Positions 26,075 through 34,910 of a stretch of DNA of 41,254 nucleotides are shown one piece after another (within the stretch, counting starts at the first letter, position 1; every line of letters starts with the position of its first letter). Location: contig JALQTQ010000004.1 in the NCBI GenBank assembly GCA_023263995.1, positions 1-41,254 on the forward strand, in the 5' to 3' direction. A program made the translations under genes and the position numbers. Under the pieces are notes generated by a model, which was not told the origin of the DNA, made no database searches, and saw only the letters and a program-made list of their open reading frames with translations. Origin of the DNA: Akkermansiaceae bacterium (lineage in GTDB: Bacteria; Verrucomicrobiota; Verrucomicrobiia; Verrucomicrobiales; Akkermansiaceae).

Positions 26075-26106
26075 AGCCTTCGCAATGAAAAGACACCGCG
26101 AAGGCC
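26075..26106 (-). other. Intergenic hairpin between barrel and kinase genes
   Basis: A 9-bp stem (26075-26083 with 26098-26106, including one G-U pair in the minus transcript) has a 14-base loop and lies in the 109-base gap of the export operon. It is followed by TAATTTATG rather than a true T-run. It may act as a weak attenuator, an RNA-processing site or an mRNA-stabilising element between the barrel and the kinase. Confidence 0.45.
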
Positions 26107-26135
26107 AAATTGTTCAAAGATAAACCTGAAGCTCT

Positions 26136-27365
26136 TTAGAAAGTGGTGGTAGCACCAATGCTGATCCGATTCCGATCGTAGTCGCGGCCCGCATCCGAGC
26201 TAAGGTCCTCAAAGTTATACCTTGCGTTCAGGTTGAGTGCGTCGGTAACTTGGAGGTTCACCCCAACGTAAGCATTCAGCAACTCCTCCTCGATAGCCGC
26301 AGGACCAATCAAGCCGCGACGCTCGGTGAAATCAAGGAAAACGTAGTTGATTCCCCCGGTGAAAACCAATTGCTCGGAGAGCTGGTAGTCTCCGCTCACG
26401 CCGATGCGGAGAGTGTCAGTATTGTCGTAAAGGACCCCACCAACAGCTGGAATATTCAAGAAGCGCTGCCAGTCCTCCACGCCGTAACGGGCATAGCTAC
26501 GAACTGCGAAACTCTCGTTCACTTGAGTTCTCACGGAGGCCTCTAAATACGGGCTGCTACTATCCTTACCCCCATCGACGTCGCGGACTTGGACACCACC
26601 TCGGACCACCCCGTATGATTGTGGGGTGAAGCGATGCTCAATACCTGCAAGGATGAATTGGTTAGTGGCGTCACTGACTTGAGCATCGGCGCTCACGTCT
26701 TGGTAACGATACGAAAACGTAGTTACGGTGCGCTCACTCACCTGGTAACGGAAGTCGTTGTAAAGCGTAACCAAGGAGCGATCACCACCAGGGATATCAT
26801 CGAAAGTGATCCCCTCGAAGCGAATACCAGAGTAGGTCGCCAAGCGCTCGGTCCAACGATAACCGACAGCACTGTCGCTCGACCAGCGGAGATAGTTACC
26901 GACTTGGCGCTGTGCTTGGAAGCCGATGGAATAATCCGGCTCGAGTTCGTAAGTGATGTTGTTCCGGCTAACAAAACGAAGGCGCTCGCTTACCCTGCGG
27001 GTCCAATTCAGATTGAGAGATGCAGTGAAAGCAGTATCGTCGACACTCCGACCAGGCACATCCAAGTTGTCGAAGTAGTGAATCACTCCGATTTGGGCCC
27101 CGAAGTCCAAATCAGTCTGTGGGCTAGTGCTCAGGAACGCCGCACGAACGTAACCCTGCCCATAAAGAGCCGAATCCCCCCCGATGAGCGGGGTAGGATT
27201 GTCATCGTATCCGAAATTGACGCCAGCGGTGTAGGTGAGAGGAAGCGACTCGCTGCTACCATCTTCTGGTGCCAGATCATAAAGAGACTTGGCGCTCGGA
27301 GTGCCGGCTGCCGAGAGAGCGGCAGAGGCAACAAGAGCCGTGAGGCCTACGGAATATTTTTTCAT
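26136..27365 (-). CDS. Outer-membrane beta-barrel protein of the polysaccharide-export operon
   Basis: The 409 aa protein has a signal peptide (MKKYSVGLTALVASAALSAAG) and many amphipathic strands with alternating hydrophobic residues separated by short turns. Examples are TYTAGVNFGYDDNP, TVTTFSYRYQDVSA and FAVRSYARYGVEDW. It ends in Phe (ISIGATTTF), the outer-membrane barrel insertion signal. The first strands (GVNFGYDDNP) recall the BBP2_2 barrel group. It lies between an unknown secreted protein and the Wzc-like kinase. Together with the short OPX protein it would form the outer-membrane pore for the polymer. I chose the ATG at 27365 because the ORF's earlier start adds only nine residues before the signal peptide. 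Confidence 0.87.
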   Translation of the reverse strand: MKKYSVGLTALVASAALSAAGTPSAKSLYDLAPEDGSSESLPLTYTAGVNFGYDDNPTPLIGGDSALYGQGYVRAAFLSTSPQTDLDFGAQIGVIHYFDNLDVPGRSVDDTAFTASLNLNWTRRVSERLRFVSRNNITYELEPDYSIGFQAQRQVGNYLRWSSDSAVGYRWTERLATYSGIRFEGITFDDIPGGDRSLVTLYNDFRYQVSERTVTTFSYRYQDVSADAQVSDATNQFILAGIEHRFTPQSYGVVRGGVQVRDVDGGKDSSSPYLEASVRTQVNESFAVRSYARYGVEDWQRFLNIPAVGGVLYDNTDTLRIGVSGDYQLSEQLVFTGGINYVFLDFTERRGLIGPAAIEEELLNAYVGVNLQVTDALNLNARYNFEDLSSDAGRDYDRNRISIGATTTF

Positions 27366-27412
27366 CGTTGAATTATTTAAGGTTTTAACCATCCCAAATC
27401 GTTGGAGAATGT

Positions 27413-28066
27413 TCAGTCGTTGATCGAACTGTCAGGGACAGGGGTCGTTACGCCCGGATCATCCTCAACCGGCTCAATGAAAAACTCGGGAGCAGTCCGC
27501 ACATCAGCTCCCTTGCTGATCGGACTGATCATCGTGCTCTGGAAGGGCGAATTAAGAGGGTTGTAGGAGACACTACTGAACGCTGCCTCACCCCCACCAG
27601 CCGAGGAACCGCCTGTTGAAGAGCCCCCTTCGGATGAAGACCCAGTTTCGGACGAGACACCCTCGGGCGCGGGCCCAGCTTCGGAAGAAGAATCAGCCTC
27701 CGAAGAAGAATCATCTTCAGTGGTCACAGCGAGAACAACTGCGATGGCGTCCGGAGCGGTCGCAATCGCACACTGGGTAATCATTCGCGCTTCAGAAGGC
27801 GCCTCAAGAATGGCAGTGCTAACGATCTTACCAACAAGAGCCTCGTCGGCGTCTGCCGCGATGATGGCCGCCTTGACGATTTCACACGCACAGGACTCGT
27901 TAGCAGCCACATTGCTTGCGACGATCCGAAGAACCTGACTGGAGTCGGCGACAACAGCAGCCTTGACCGTCTCGCTGAGCTTGGCGCAATCCTTGGCGCC
28001 TGCCGCCGCGATCGGAGCAGCCGAGAGAAGCGCCGCTGAAAGAGCAAATTTGAGGGTATTTTTCAT
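27413..28066 (-). CDS. Secreted Ser/Gly/Glu-rich protein of unknown function in the export operon
   Basis: The 217 aa protein has a signal peptide (MKNTLKFALSAALLSAAPIAAAG). A compact helical domain (about 24-115) contains four cysteines (CAKLS, CAC, QCA) and repeated Val/Ala-rich helices (VKAAVVADSSQVLRIVASN, VGKIVSTAILEAP). A low-complexity acidic Ser/Gly stretch follows (about 117-160, with SSSEA, SSSEG and GGSS units), then a Pro/Asp-rich C-terminus. It is the first gene of the export operon, 47 bases before the barrel gene. The helical part looks like tandem units of about 35 residues. I do not recognise the family, and a role as a periplasmic or surface accessory of polymer export is only inferred from position. 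Confidence 0.78.
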   Translation of the reverse strand: MKNTLKFALSAALLSAAPIAAAGAKDCAKLSETVKAAVVADSSQVLRIVASNVAANESCACEIVKAAIIAADADEALVGKIVSTAILEAPSEARMITQCAIATAPDAIAVVLAVTTEDDSSSEADSSSEAGPAPEGVSSETGSSSEGGSSTGGSSAGGGEAAFSSVSYNPLNSPFQSTMISPISKGADVRTAPEFFIEPVEDDPGVTTPVPDSSIND

Positions 28067-28124
28067 GATGTATTGGAGGTTAACGCTCGGGATTGCCAGT
28101 TGCCAAGAGCAAACTGGGAAAATC

Positions 28125-28198
28125 TGGAGCGGGTAGAGGGAATCGAACCCTCATGATCAGCTTGGAAGGCTGGAGCTTTACCATTAAGCTATACCCGC
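28125..28198 (-). tRNA. tRNA-Gly (anticodon TCC)
   Basis: The 74-base cloverleaf includes an encoded CCA. The acceptor pair is GCGGGTA/TACCCGC with discriminator T, the D stem is GCTT/AAGC, the anticodon loop is CTTCCAA (TCC, glycine) and the T arm is GAGGG-TTCGATT-CCCTC. The outermost anticodon-stem pair (27-43) is a C-A mismatch, where many bacterial tRNA-Gly(TCC) have C-G. It lies 58 bases upstream of the export operon on the same strand, with no terminator seen between them. Confidence 0.97.
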
Positions 28199-28210
28199 TT
28201 GACCGGAGCG

Positions 28211-28239
28211 AAACTAAACTTCTCTTTCCTGCTCTGCAA
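28211..28239 (-). promoter_or_regulatory. Possible sigma70-type promoter for tRNA-Gly
   Basis: On the minus strand TTGCAG (28234-28239) is followed after 17 bases by TAGTTT (28211-28216), 12 bases before the tRNA 5' end. Spacing and position suit a promoter, but each hexamer matches consensus at only about three positions. Confidence 0.28.
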
Positions 28240-28361
28240 GCTTTTTTCCACAGTCAGGCGAAGATCTCTCTCGGAGACTCCCCATTTGCCTCAACTCCGG
28301 GCGTTGCTGGTTCTTGCAACACTCACCACATCCTTTAAGAAAGATGAAATATAGGGGATTT

Positions 28362-29117
28362 TCACAGCCCGGTCGGGTGATCGAGGAAGACCCCTGGGAG
28401 GCCAAAGGTCGATTCAAGGAGGGTGGTTAGGGCCCTCACCCCGAAGGTCTCGGTGGCGTAGTGCCCCCCGTAGAGCACGGTCAGCCCCAATTCTTCAGCT
28501 AAGGGGTAGCTCCAGTGTGGACCTTCGCCTGTGATAAAAGTGTCGATGCCCTCTTTTGCCACCGCTTCCACCTCGCTTCCGGCGCCACCAGTAATGACCC
28601 CGACGGTGCCAGCCGACGCTTCGGGGTGTCCTCTCAACAAGACTGGGCCACCCAAGACCTTTTGAAGCGTCTTTTGCAAATTCCCCACGGTGTCTTCAGA
28701 AATCATCCGACGCCCGAGCTGAACCCCTTTCCAGTCAAAAAATGCCTCACCCTCTCCCAGGCCTGTGGCCCGCGCTAATTTTACGTTATTTCCCAGTTCG
28801 GGGTGAAGATCGAGGGGGAGATGCGAGCTGTAGATGGCCAAGTTATTTTCCAGCGCGAGACGAAACTTTCGGTAGACTGGTCCTGTCAACGGTCTCACTC
28901 CTTGCCAAAAAAGTCCGTGATGCACAAGGAGGAGATCAGCTCCGGCGTCAACCGCTTTCTCGATGACTGGAAGACTGGCGTCGACCGCGCAGGCCACCCG
29001 GCTCACTTTCCCAACGTTCTCAACTTGGAGTCCGTTGTGGGCCCCCGGGTAGTCTGGAATTTCGGTGGTACGCAATTCGGCGTCGAGAAACTTCACCACT
29101 TTCGTCAACTCGATCAT
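28362..29117 (-). CDS. Nif3-like dinuclear metal center protein
   Basis: The 251 aa protein has the Nif3/YbgI pattern. The N-terminus contains DYPGAHNGLQVEN. The metal-binding pair is HH in LLLVHHGLFWQGVRP (about 65), and the aspartate is in IYSSHLPLDLHPELG (about 100). The C-terminal His and Glu are in YGGHYATETFGV (about 220). These proteins form toroidal hexamers with two metals per subunit, and their physiological reaction is unsettled, with GTP cyclohydrolase-like activity proposed for some. The start overlaps the rluA-family stop by four bases (ATGA), indicating coupling. tRNA-Gly follows downstream on the same strand. Confidence 0.93.
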   Translation of the reverse strand: MIELTKVVKFLDAELRTTEIPDYPGAHNGLQVENVGKVSRVACAVDASLPVIEKAVDAGADLLLVHHGLFWQGVRPLTGPVYRKFRLALENNLAIYSSHLPLDLHPELGNNVKLARATGLGEGEAFFDWKGVQLGRRMISEDTVGNLQKTLQKVLGGPVLLRGHPEASAGTVGVITGGAGSEVEAVAKEGIDTFITGEGPHWSYPLAEELGLTVLYGGHYATETFGVRALTTLLESTFGLPGVFLDHPTGL

Positions 29118-29884
29118 GCCTTCTTGAACGTCACAACGCTCATTGGAGCAACCTCAAAGCACCGAAGATCATCGGGAACGTCGCAACTCACGTCTGTCAG
29201 TTCCCCGTTCCAGGGGAACAGAAGGCGAGCCGCATGCAGAGCCTGTCGGGGAAGGAGCAACTCTTCCGCCAGAGAGTCCGACCAGCCATCTGCGAGAAAG
29301 CGAAGGTAAGCGGAATCATCGCGCCCATAGATTTTGTCGCCCACGATCCCATGGCCCACCGACTCGAGATGAACCCGGATTTGATGAGTCCGGCCAGTTT
29401 CCGGCAAGCACCTGACCTGCGAGAAGCGACCGAATCTGTTTTCCCAACGTTGCAGGACCTCGAAGCGGGTGTTGCTGGGCTTTCCTTCCGGATGGATTGC
29501 CTGCCTCACCCAAATTTCACTCGCGATGAATTCCCCCTTCCGGCGCAGGCCGGTCTCAACGCGACGATTGTCCCACTCCGGCCAGCCATGAACAATGGCA
29601 AGGTATTCCTTGACGACCTCTCCTCGGGCCAGGCTTTTCCCTAGGGTCCGGGCAGACCTACCGGACTTGGCCACGAGAAGACAGCCACTGGTCTCCCGAT
29701 CCAGCCTGTTGACCAAAAAAACTTCCTCGTTCGGCCGGGATTCTCGCAACAGTTCCCATAAGGTCACTTCCGTGCTCCCGCTGGAGGGATGGACCACGAG
29801 GGGAGCGGGCTTTGCCACGACCAGCCAGTCGCAACTTTCCTTCAGGATTTCGAAATCGGTCCGGGAGGGGATCCGCAAGCTCAC
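29114..29884 (-). CDS. RluA-family RNA pseudouridine synthase
   Basis: The 256 aa enzyme isomerises uridine to pseudouridine in rRNA or tRNA. It has the RluA catalytic motif LVNRLDRETSGCLLVAKS with the nucleophilic Asp (about 70) and the later family segment GRTHQIRVHLESVGHGIVGDKIYG (split here by the loop CLPET). There is no N-terminal S4 domain, so it resembles RluA/TruC-like single-domain members; the target base cannot be told. The ORF extends far upstream antisense to lpxC-fabZ, so I chose the GTG at 29884, giving MSLRIPSRTDFEILKE, a normal family start. It overlaps the Nif3-like gene. Confidence 0.91.
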   Translation of the reverse strand: MSLRIPSRTDFEILKESCDWLVVAKPAPLVVHPSSGSTEVTLWELLRESRPNEEVFLVNRLDRETSGCLLVAKSGRSARTLGKSLARGEVVKEYLAIVHGWPEWDNRRVETGLRRKGEFIASEIWVRQAIHPEGKPSNTRFEVLQRWENRFGRFSQVRCLPETGRTHQIRVHLESVGHGIVGDKIYGRDDSAYLRFLADGWSDSLAEELLLPRQALHAARLLFPWNGELTDVSCDVPDDLRCFEVAPMSVVTFKKA

Positions 29885-29889
29885 GCTGC

Positions 29890-29898
29890 AATATAAAT
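29890..29898. promoter_or_regulatory. Possible shared bidirectional -10 element between rluA-family gene and lpxC-fabZ
   Basis: The 51-base gap between the divergent starts contains CAATATAAA. It reads TATAAA (29893-29898) on the plus strand and TATATT (29891-29896) on the minus strand. The plus element would start transcription about 30 bases before lpxC-fabZ. The minus element would start at or next to the GTG, implying a leaderless mRNA. No clear -35 box is seen for either. Confidence 0.3.
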
Positions 29899-29935
29899 CC
29901 CTTTTCAAAATCCGCCTCCAGTCTAAAACCCGCTC

Positions 29936-31246
29936 ATGTCGCAGATGGAGCACACCCTCGCCAGCGAGGCCACCCTCGAAGGAACCTCTCTCCACACCGG
30001 AGAAAAAGTCACCTTGACCCTGAAGCCGGCCCCCGAGGGCTACGGATTCAAGTTCCGTCGAGTGGACCTTCCGGACAAACCGCTCATCGACGCCTGCGTC
30101 TCCAAAGTGCAGACGGTGGAGCGGGCCACCACCCTTGCCGAGGGCTCGGTCCGGGTGCACACCGTGGAGCATGTTCTCTCCGCGCTCGTGGGCATGGGAG
30201 TGGACAATGCGGTGATCGAAATGGACTCCAACGAACCCCCGATCGGTGACGGATCCTCGCGGCCCTACGTCGAGCTCATCAAAAAGGCCGGGCTTCAGGA
30301 GCAGAAAACCCCACGCAAGATCTGGGAAATCCGGGAGCCCATCCACCTCGAAATCGGCGACGGGTCCCTCATCACGATCGTTCCCGACAAGCAATTTCGT
30401 GTCTCGGTCACCAACGTCGGCAAAGACGGGCGCTTCGTGCAATATTTCTCCTCCGTGGTGACACCCGAACTCTACGAAAAAGAGATCGCCCCCGCCCGGA
30501 CTTTCACTTTCTACGAGGACATCAAGCCTCTCCTCGACAAAGGACTCATCAAAGGCGGTTCACTCGAAAACGCGGTCGTGGTGCGCGGCGACGAGATCAT
30601 GTCGAAGGAACCCATGCGCTACGACAACGAATTCGCCCGCCACAAAGCGCTTGATGTCATCGGTGACCTCATGCTTTCAGGGCGAAAATTCATCGGTCAC
30701 GTCATCGCGGTAAAACCCGGTCACGGGCCCAACACCGAAGCGGCCAAAGCCCTGCGCAAGAACTATGCTGCGATGCGCTCGATGGTCCCCCCGGTCAAAC
30801 TTCCCGAGGCAGAGGCCGTCCTCGACATCAAGGACATCCTCAAGATCCTGCCCCATCGCTACCCCTTCCTTCTCATCGATCGCGTGACCGGCTTCTCTTC
30901 GGAGATGAAGTGCACCGCGATCAAGAATCTCACCATGAACGAGGAGTTCTTTCAGGGCCACTTCCCGGACCACCCGGTCATGCCAGGGGTCCTGCAGCTC
31001 GAGGCAATGGCCCAAACCGCCTCCGTCCTCATCATGCGCATGCCCGATAACCAAGGCAAAATTGGCTATTTCCTGAGCGCCGACAAAGTCAAATTCCGGA
31101 AGCCGGTTGTTCCTGGCGATACCCTCTTCATCGATGCCGAAATCCTCTCATTCCGTCGCAACATCGGGACCGCGGTGGCCTCCTGCTCGGTCAACGGCGA
31201 GGTGGTCTCAAGCGCCGAGCTGAAATTCGCGGTGGTGGATTCCTGA
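29936..31246 (+). CDS. lpxC/fabZ: Bifunctional LpxC deacetylase / FabZ dehydratase fusion
   Basis: The 436 aa protein joins two enzymes. Residues about 1-285 are LpxC, which deacetylates UDP-3-acyl-GlcNAc in the committed step of lipid A synthesis. Its zinc ligands are in VHTVEHVLSAL and in FARHKALDVIGDL, and its substrate-loop motif is PIGDGSS. Residues about 292-436 are FabZ, the 3-hydroxyacyl-ACP dehydratase, with HRYPFLLIDRV and the catalytic His and Glu in GHFPDHPVMPGVLQLEAMAQ. Both active sites look intact. Fusion of these genes is known in Bacteroidota and Verrucomicrobiota and ties the shared hydroxyacyl-ACP pool of the two pathways together. It is divergent from the rluA-family gene. 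Other lpx genes (lpxD, lpxA) are not in the window. Confidence 0.97.
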   Translation: MSQMEHTLASEATLEGTSLHTGEKVTLTLKPAPEGYGFKFRRVDLPDKPLIDACVSKVQTVERATTLAEGSVRVHTVEHVLSALVGMGVDNAVIEMDSNEPPIGDGSSRPYVELIKKAGLQEQKTPRKIWEIREPIHLEIGDGSLITIVPDKQFRVSVTNVGKDGRFVQYFSSVVTPELYEKEIAPARTFTFYEDIKPLLDKGLIKGGSLENAVVVRGDEIMSKEPMRYDNEFARHKALDVIGDLMLSGRKFIGHVIAVKPGHGPNTEAAKALRKNYAAMRSMVPPVKLPEAEAVLDIKDILKILPHRYPFLLIDRVTGFSSEMKCTAIKNLTMNEEFFQGHFPDHPVMPGVLQLEAMAQTASVLIMRMPDNQGKIGYFLSADKVKFRKPVVPGDTLFIDAEILSFRRNIGTAVASCSVNGEVVSSAELKFAVVDS

Positions 31247-31448
31247 AATCCGTCCGCCCCAGAATAACCGTTCCCCCTCCCTTGCGCCCCGTGGATCTCT
31301 CGCAGCGCCTTCGCGCTGCCAACCCAGCCGATGATCAAAATGAAGACGTCGACCAACAAGCCGACAAGGTGTGCCCCTTTTGCCTTTTCCCATGCACGCT
31401 TTGTTCCCAAGTCGACTCTGGCATGCTTTCTGTTAGGAGACACCCACC

Positions 31449-33032
<1,584 letters not shown>

Positions 33033-33054
33033 CCACTTCCACTGAGAAGACAGT

Positions 33055-33091
33055 GAAAGGCCGGGAGGAAGAACACTCACACCGGCCTTTC
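33055..33091 (+). terminator. Hairpin after pckA, probable terminator
   Basis: A perfect 10-bp stem (GAAAGGCCGG at 33055-33064 with CCGGCCTTTC at 33082-33091) encloses a 17-base loop. It is followed by a pyrimidine-rich tract (TCCTTCCCTC) rather than a clean T-run, so termination strength is uncertain. Confidence 0.65.
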
Positions 33092-33132
33092 TCCTTCCCT
33101 CGCCCATCCTGATCCGATAGACCCTCGGCAGC

Positions 33133-34005
33133 ATGATTCTCAAATTTCTTACGTCGCTCGTCGCTTTGTCCCTCCTCATCCCCGCGCTCGCGCAGGAGGT
33201 GCCGGCACCGTCCGATGGGCCGGAAAGCGCGGATCCCCTTGCTAAATACAACTGGCAAACCAGCGGAACCGGCAAATTGGGGGAGCATGGCAAAATCGAA
33301 ATCCCCGAGGGATTCATCTTCCTCAATGGGGTGGAAACCGGCGAGATCATGACCAAGGAATTTGGCAACCTGCCCTCGGAATACGAGGGAATGATCGGCC
33401 CCGAGTCCTTGGAATGGTTTGTGGTCTTCGAGTTTGATGGCGTCGGCTACGTCAACGATGACGAGAAAGATGATCTCGACTCCGAGGAAATTTTGGAAGC
33501 CATTCAGGAGGGACAAAAGGCCGCCAACGAAGAGCGGAAACGACGTGGCCTTGACACCCTGACCACCACAGGCTGGATCGTGGAACCAAACTACAACCCG
33601 ACGACCAACAACCTGGAATATGGCTTCGTGCTCGAAAGCTCAGACGGTTCGACCAACATTAACTTCCTGACCAAACTTCTGGGACGCCACGGGGTCATGG
33701 TGTCGACCTTGCTTTGCGGGCCGGCCGAACTTGAGGCCATTCTGCCGGACTACCAAAAGACCCTTACCGGTTTTGACTTCAATTCCGGTCAAACCTATGC
33801 GGAATACCAAGAGGGTGATAAGGTCGCCGAATACGGCCTCAAGGGCCTCATTGCCGGCGGCGCGGTCTTTGCCGCGGCCAAGCTGGGCCTTTTCGGAACC
33901 ATCGCCCTCTGGTTCAAGAAGGCCTTCAAACTGGTGATTGCCGGGGTCATCGCCGTTGGCCTCTTCCTCAAACGCCTGATCGGCGGAAAAAAGGCTGACG
34001 CTTAA
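33133..34005 (+). CDS. DUF2167 family membrane protein
   Basis: The 290 aa protein has a signal peptide (MILKFLTSLVALSLLIPALA) and a conserved DUF2167-type ectodomain. Elements visible are IEIPEGFIFLNGVETGEIM, SLEWFVVFEFDGVGYVNDDEKD, TTTGWIVEPNYNPTTNNLEYGF and TYAEYQEGDKVAEYGLKGLIAGG. One or two C-terminal membrane helices follow (about 232-280), ending with a basic LKRLIGGKKADA. The family is widespread in Gram-negative bacteria and has no established function. It is 26 bases upstream of another membrane protein gene on the same strand, so the two may be co-transcribed. Confidence 0.88.
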   Translation: MILKFLTSLVALSLLIPALAQEVPAPSDGPESADPLAKYNWQTSGTGKLGEHGKIEIPEGFIFLNGVETGEIMTKEFGNLPSEYEGMIGPESLEWFVVFEFDGVGYVNDDEKDDLDSEEILEAIQEGQKAANEERKRRGLDTLTTTGWIVEPNYNPTTNNLEYGFVLESSDGSTNINFLTKLLGRHGVMVSTLLCGPAELEAILPDYQKTLTGFDFNSGQTYAEYQEGDKVAEYGLKGLIAGGAVFAAAKLGLFGTIALWFKKAFKLVIAGVIAVGLFLKRLIGGKKADA

Positions 34006-34031
34006 AGAGAAATTCCCGCCATCATCCGGGA

Positions 34032-34883
34032 ATGAGTGACGCGCAGTCCTTTTACCTGCTCCTTGCCGCCTTCTACCTTTACGAATGCTTGATCTTCGCC
34101 CCGCGGGGAGCTTGGGCCTTCGTGGGGCAAGGCGGAACGAAATGGCGGTGGCGAATCCCCGTCTTCCACCTGAGCGGTCTCCACCAGGAAGCCTTCTGCG
34201 CCCCCATCCTCCCCTACCCGGGCTTTCAGGTCGTCTTTCCCGCCCCCCCAGACGCGTTACCAGCCCCGACAGCACTGCACAGCTTCCGCCGGGACTCCCT
34301 CCGGATCGACAAGGCCACCCGACACCTGCGCTTCTGCAGCCTCCTCATCTTCCTCCATTATTTCCTCCTCCTTCCCATCACCTATCACCACTGGGTGGGA
34401 ACCCCAATTATGATCGCGGTCATCATCCAAGGGGAACTCCTCGCCTTCTACACCGCCTTCTCCTTCCACCGCCTTCACAAACGCCTCCATCCGGACGACA
34501 AATGGGAGCGCCGTCTCGAAACCCTCTACAATGCCTTCCTTCCGTGGCATGCGATGAGAGCAAGCGACCTCATCATCAAGAAAGGGTGCGCCACCTGGCA
34601 CCCGTTGGCCGCACTCGTGAGTCACCCCAACTCTCCGGCCAACCAAAAACAACTTGCCCTGCTCTGGCGGAGGGCCCTTTACGAAGGCCAATCCGACAGC
34701 CTACAGACCTTTTTGGAAAAGGCCGGAATTGATCCCACGCCGTGGTCCCTTCCTCCCCCACTCGATGAGCCCAGCAACAAATACTGTCCTGTTTGCCAGG
34801 CCGTTTACGAAAAGGAAGCAAGCACTTGTGCCGACTGCACTGGAGTCGCCCTGAAAAGAGGGACAGACCAGTCGGTCTCCTGA
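34032..34883 (+). CDS. Membrane protein with C-terminal zinc-ribbon motif, unknown function
   Basis: The 283 aa protein has a first hydrophobic segment (about 5-27) and two membrane helices (about 100-150, LLIFLHYFLLLPITYHHW and MIAVIIQGELLAFYTAF). A cytoplasmic-looking helical region rich in His, Arg and Leu follows (FHRLHKRLHP, LYNAFLPWHAMRASDLI). The C-terminal zinc ribbon is CPVC-x10-CADC (about 255-272). There is no catalytic motif that I recognise. The CxxC pairs would bind zinc and may mediate protein or nucleic-acid contact. It follows the DUF2167 gene by 26 bases and converges on the dehydrogenase gene across 27 bases. Confidence 0.78.
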   Translation: MSDAQSFYLLLAAFYLYECLIFAPRGAWAFVGQGGTKWRWRIPVFHLSGLHQEAFCAPILPYPGFQVVFPAPPDALPAPTALHSFRRDSLRIDKATRHLRFCSLLIFLHYFLLLPITYHHWVGTPIMIAVIIQGELLAFYTAFSFHRLHKRLHPDDKWERRLETLYNAFLPWHAMRASDLIIKKGCATWHPLAALVSHPNSPANQKQLALLWRRALYEGQSDSLQTFLEKAGIDPTPWSLPPPLDEPSNKYCPVCQAVYEKEASTCADCTGVALKRGTDQSVS

Positions 34884-34910
34884 GAAAGAAGGAATCCTAC
34901 TTCCGGACTC

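Noticed and set aside
26619-27371. Plus-strand ORF of 250 codons opposite the barrel gene
   Set aside because: It has no start signal or motif. The minus-strand frame has a signal peptide, a barrel pattern and a terminal Phe.
31066-31443. Minus-strand ORF across the lpxC-fabZ to pckA gap
   Set aside because: It lies mostly antisense to fabZ, and its gap portion has no start signal or family resemblance.
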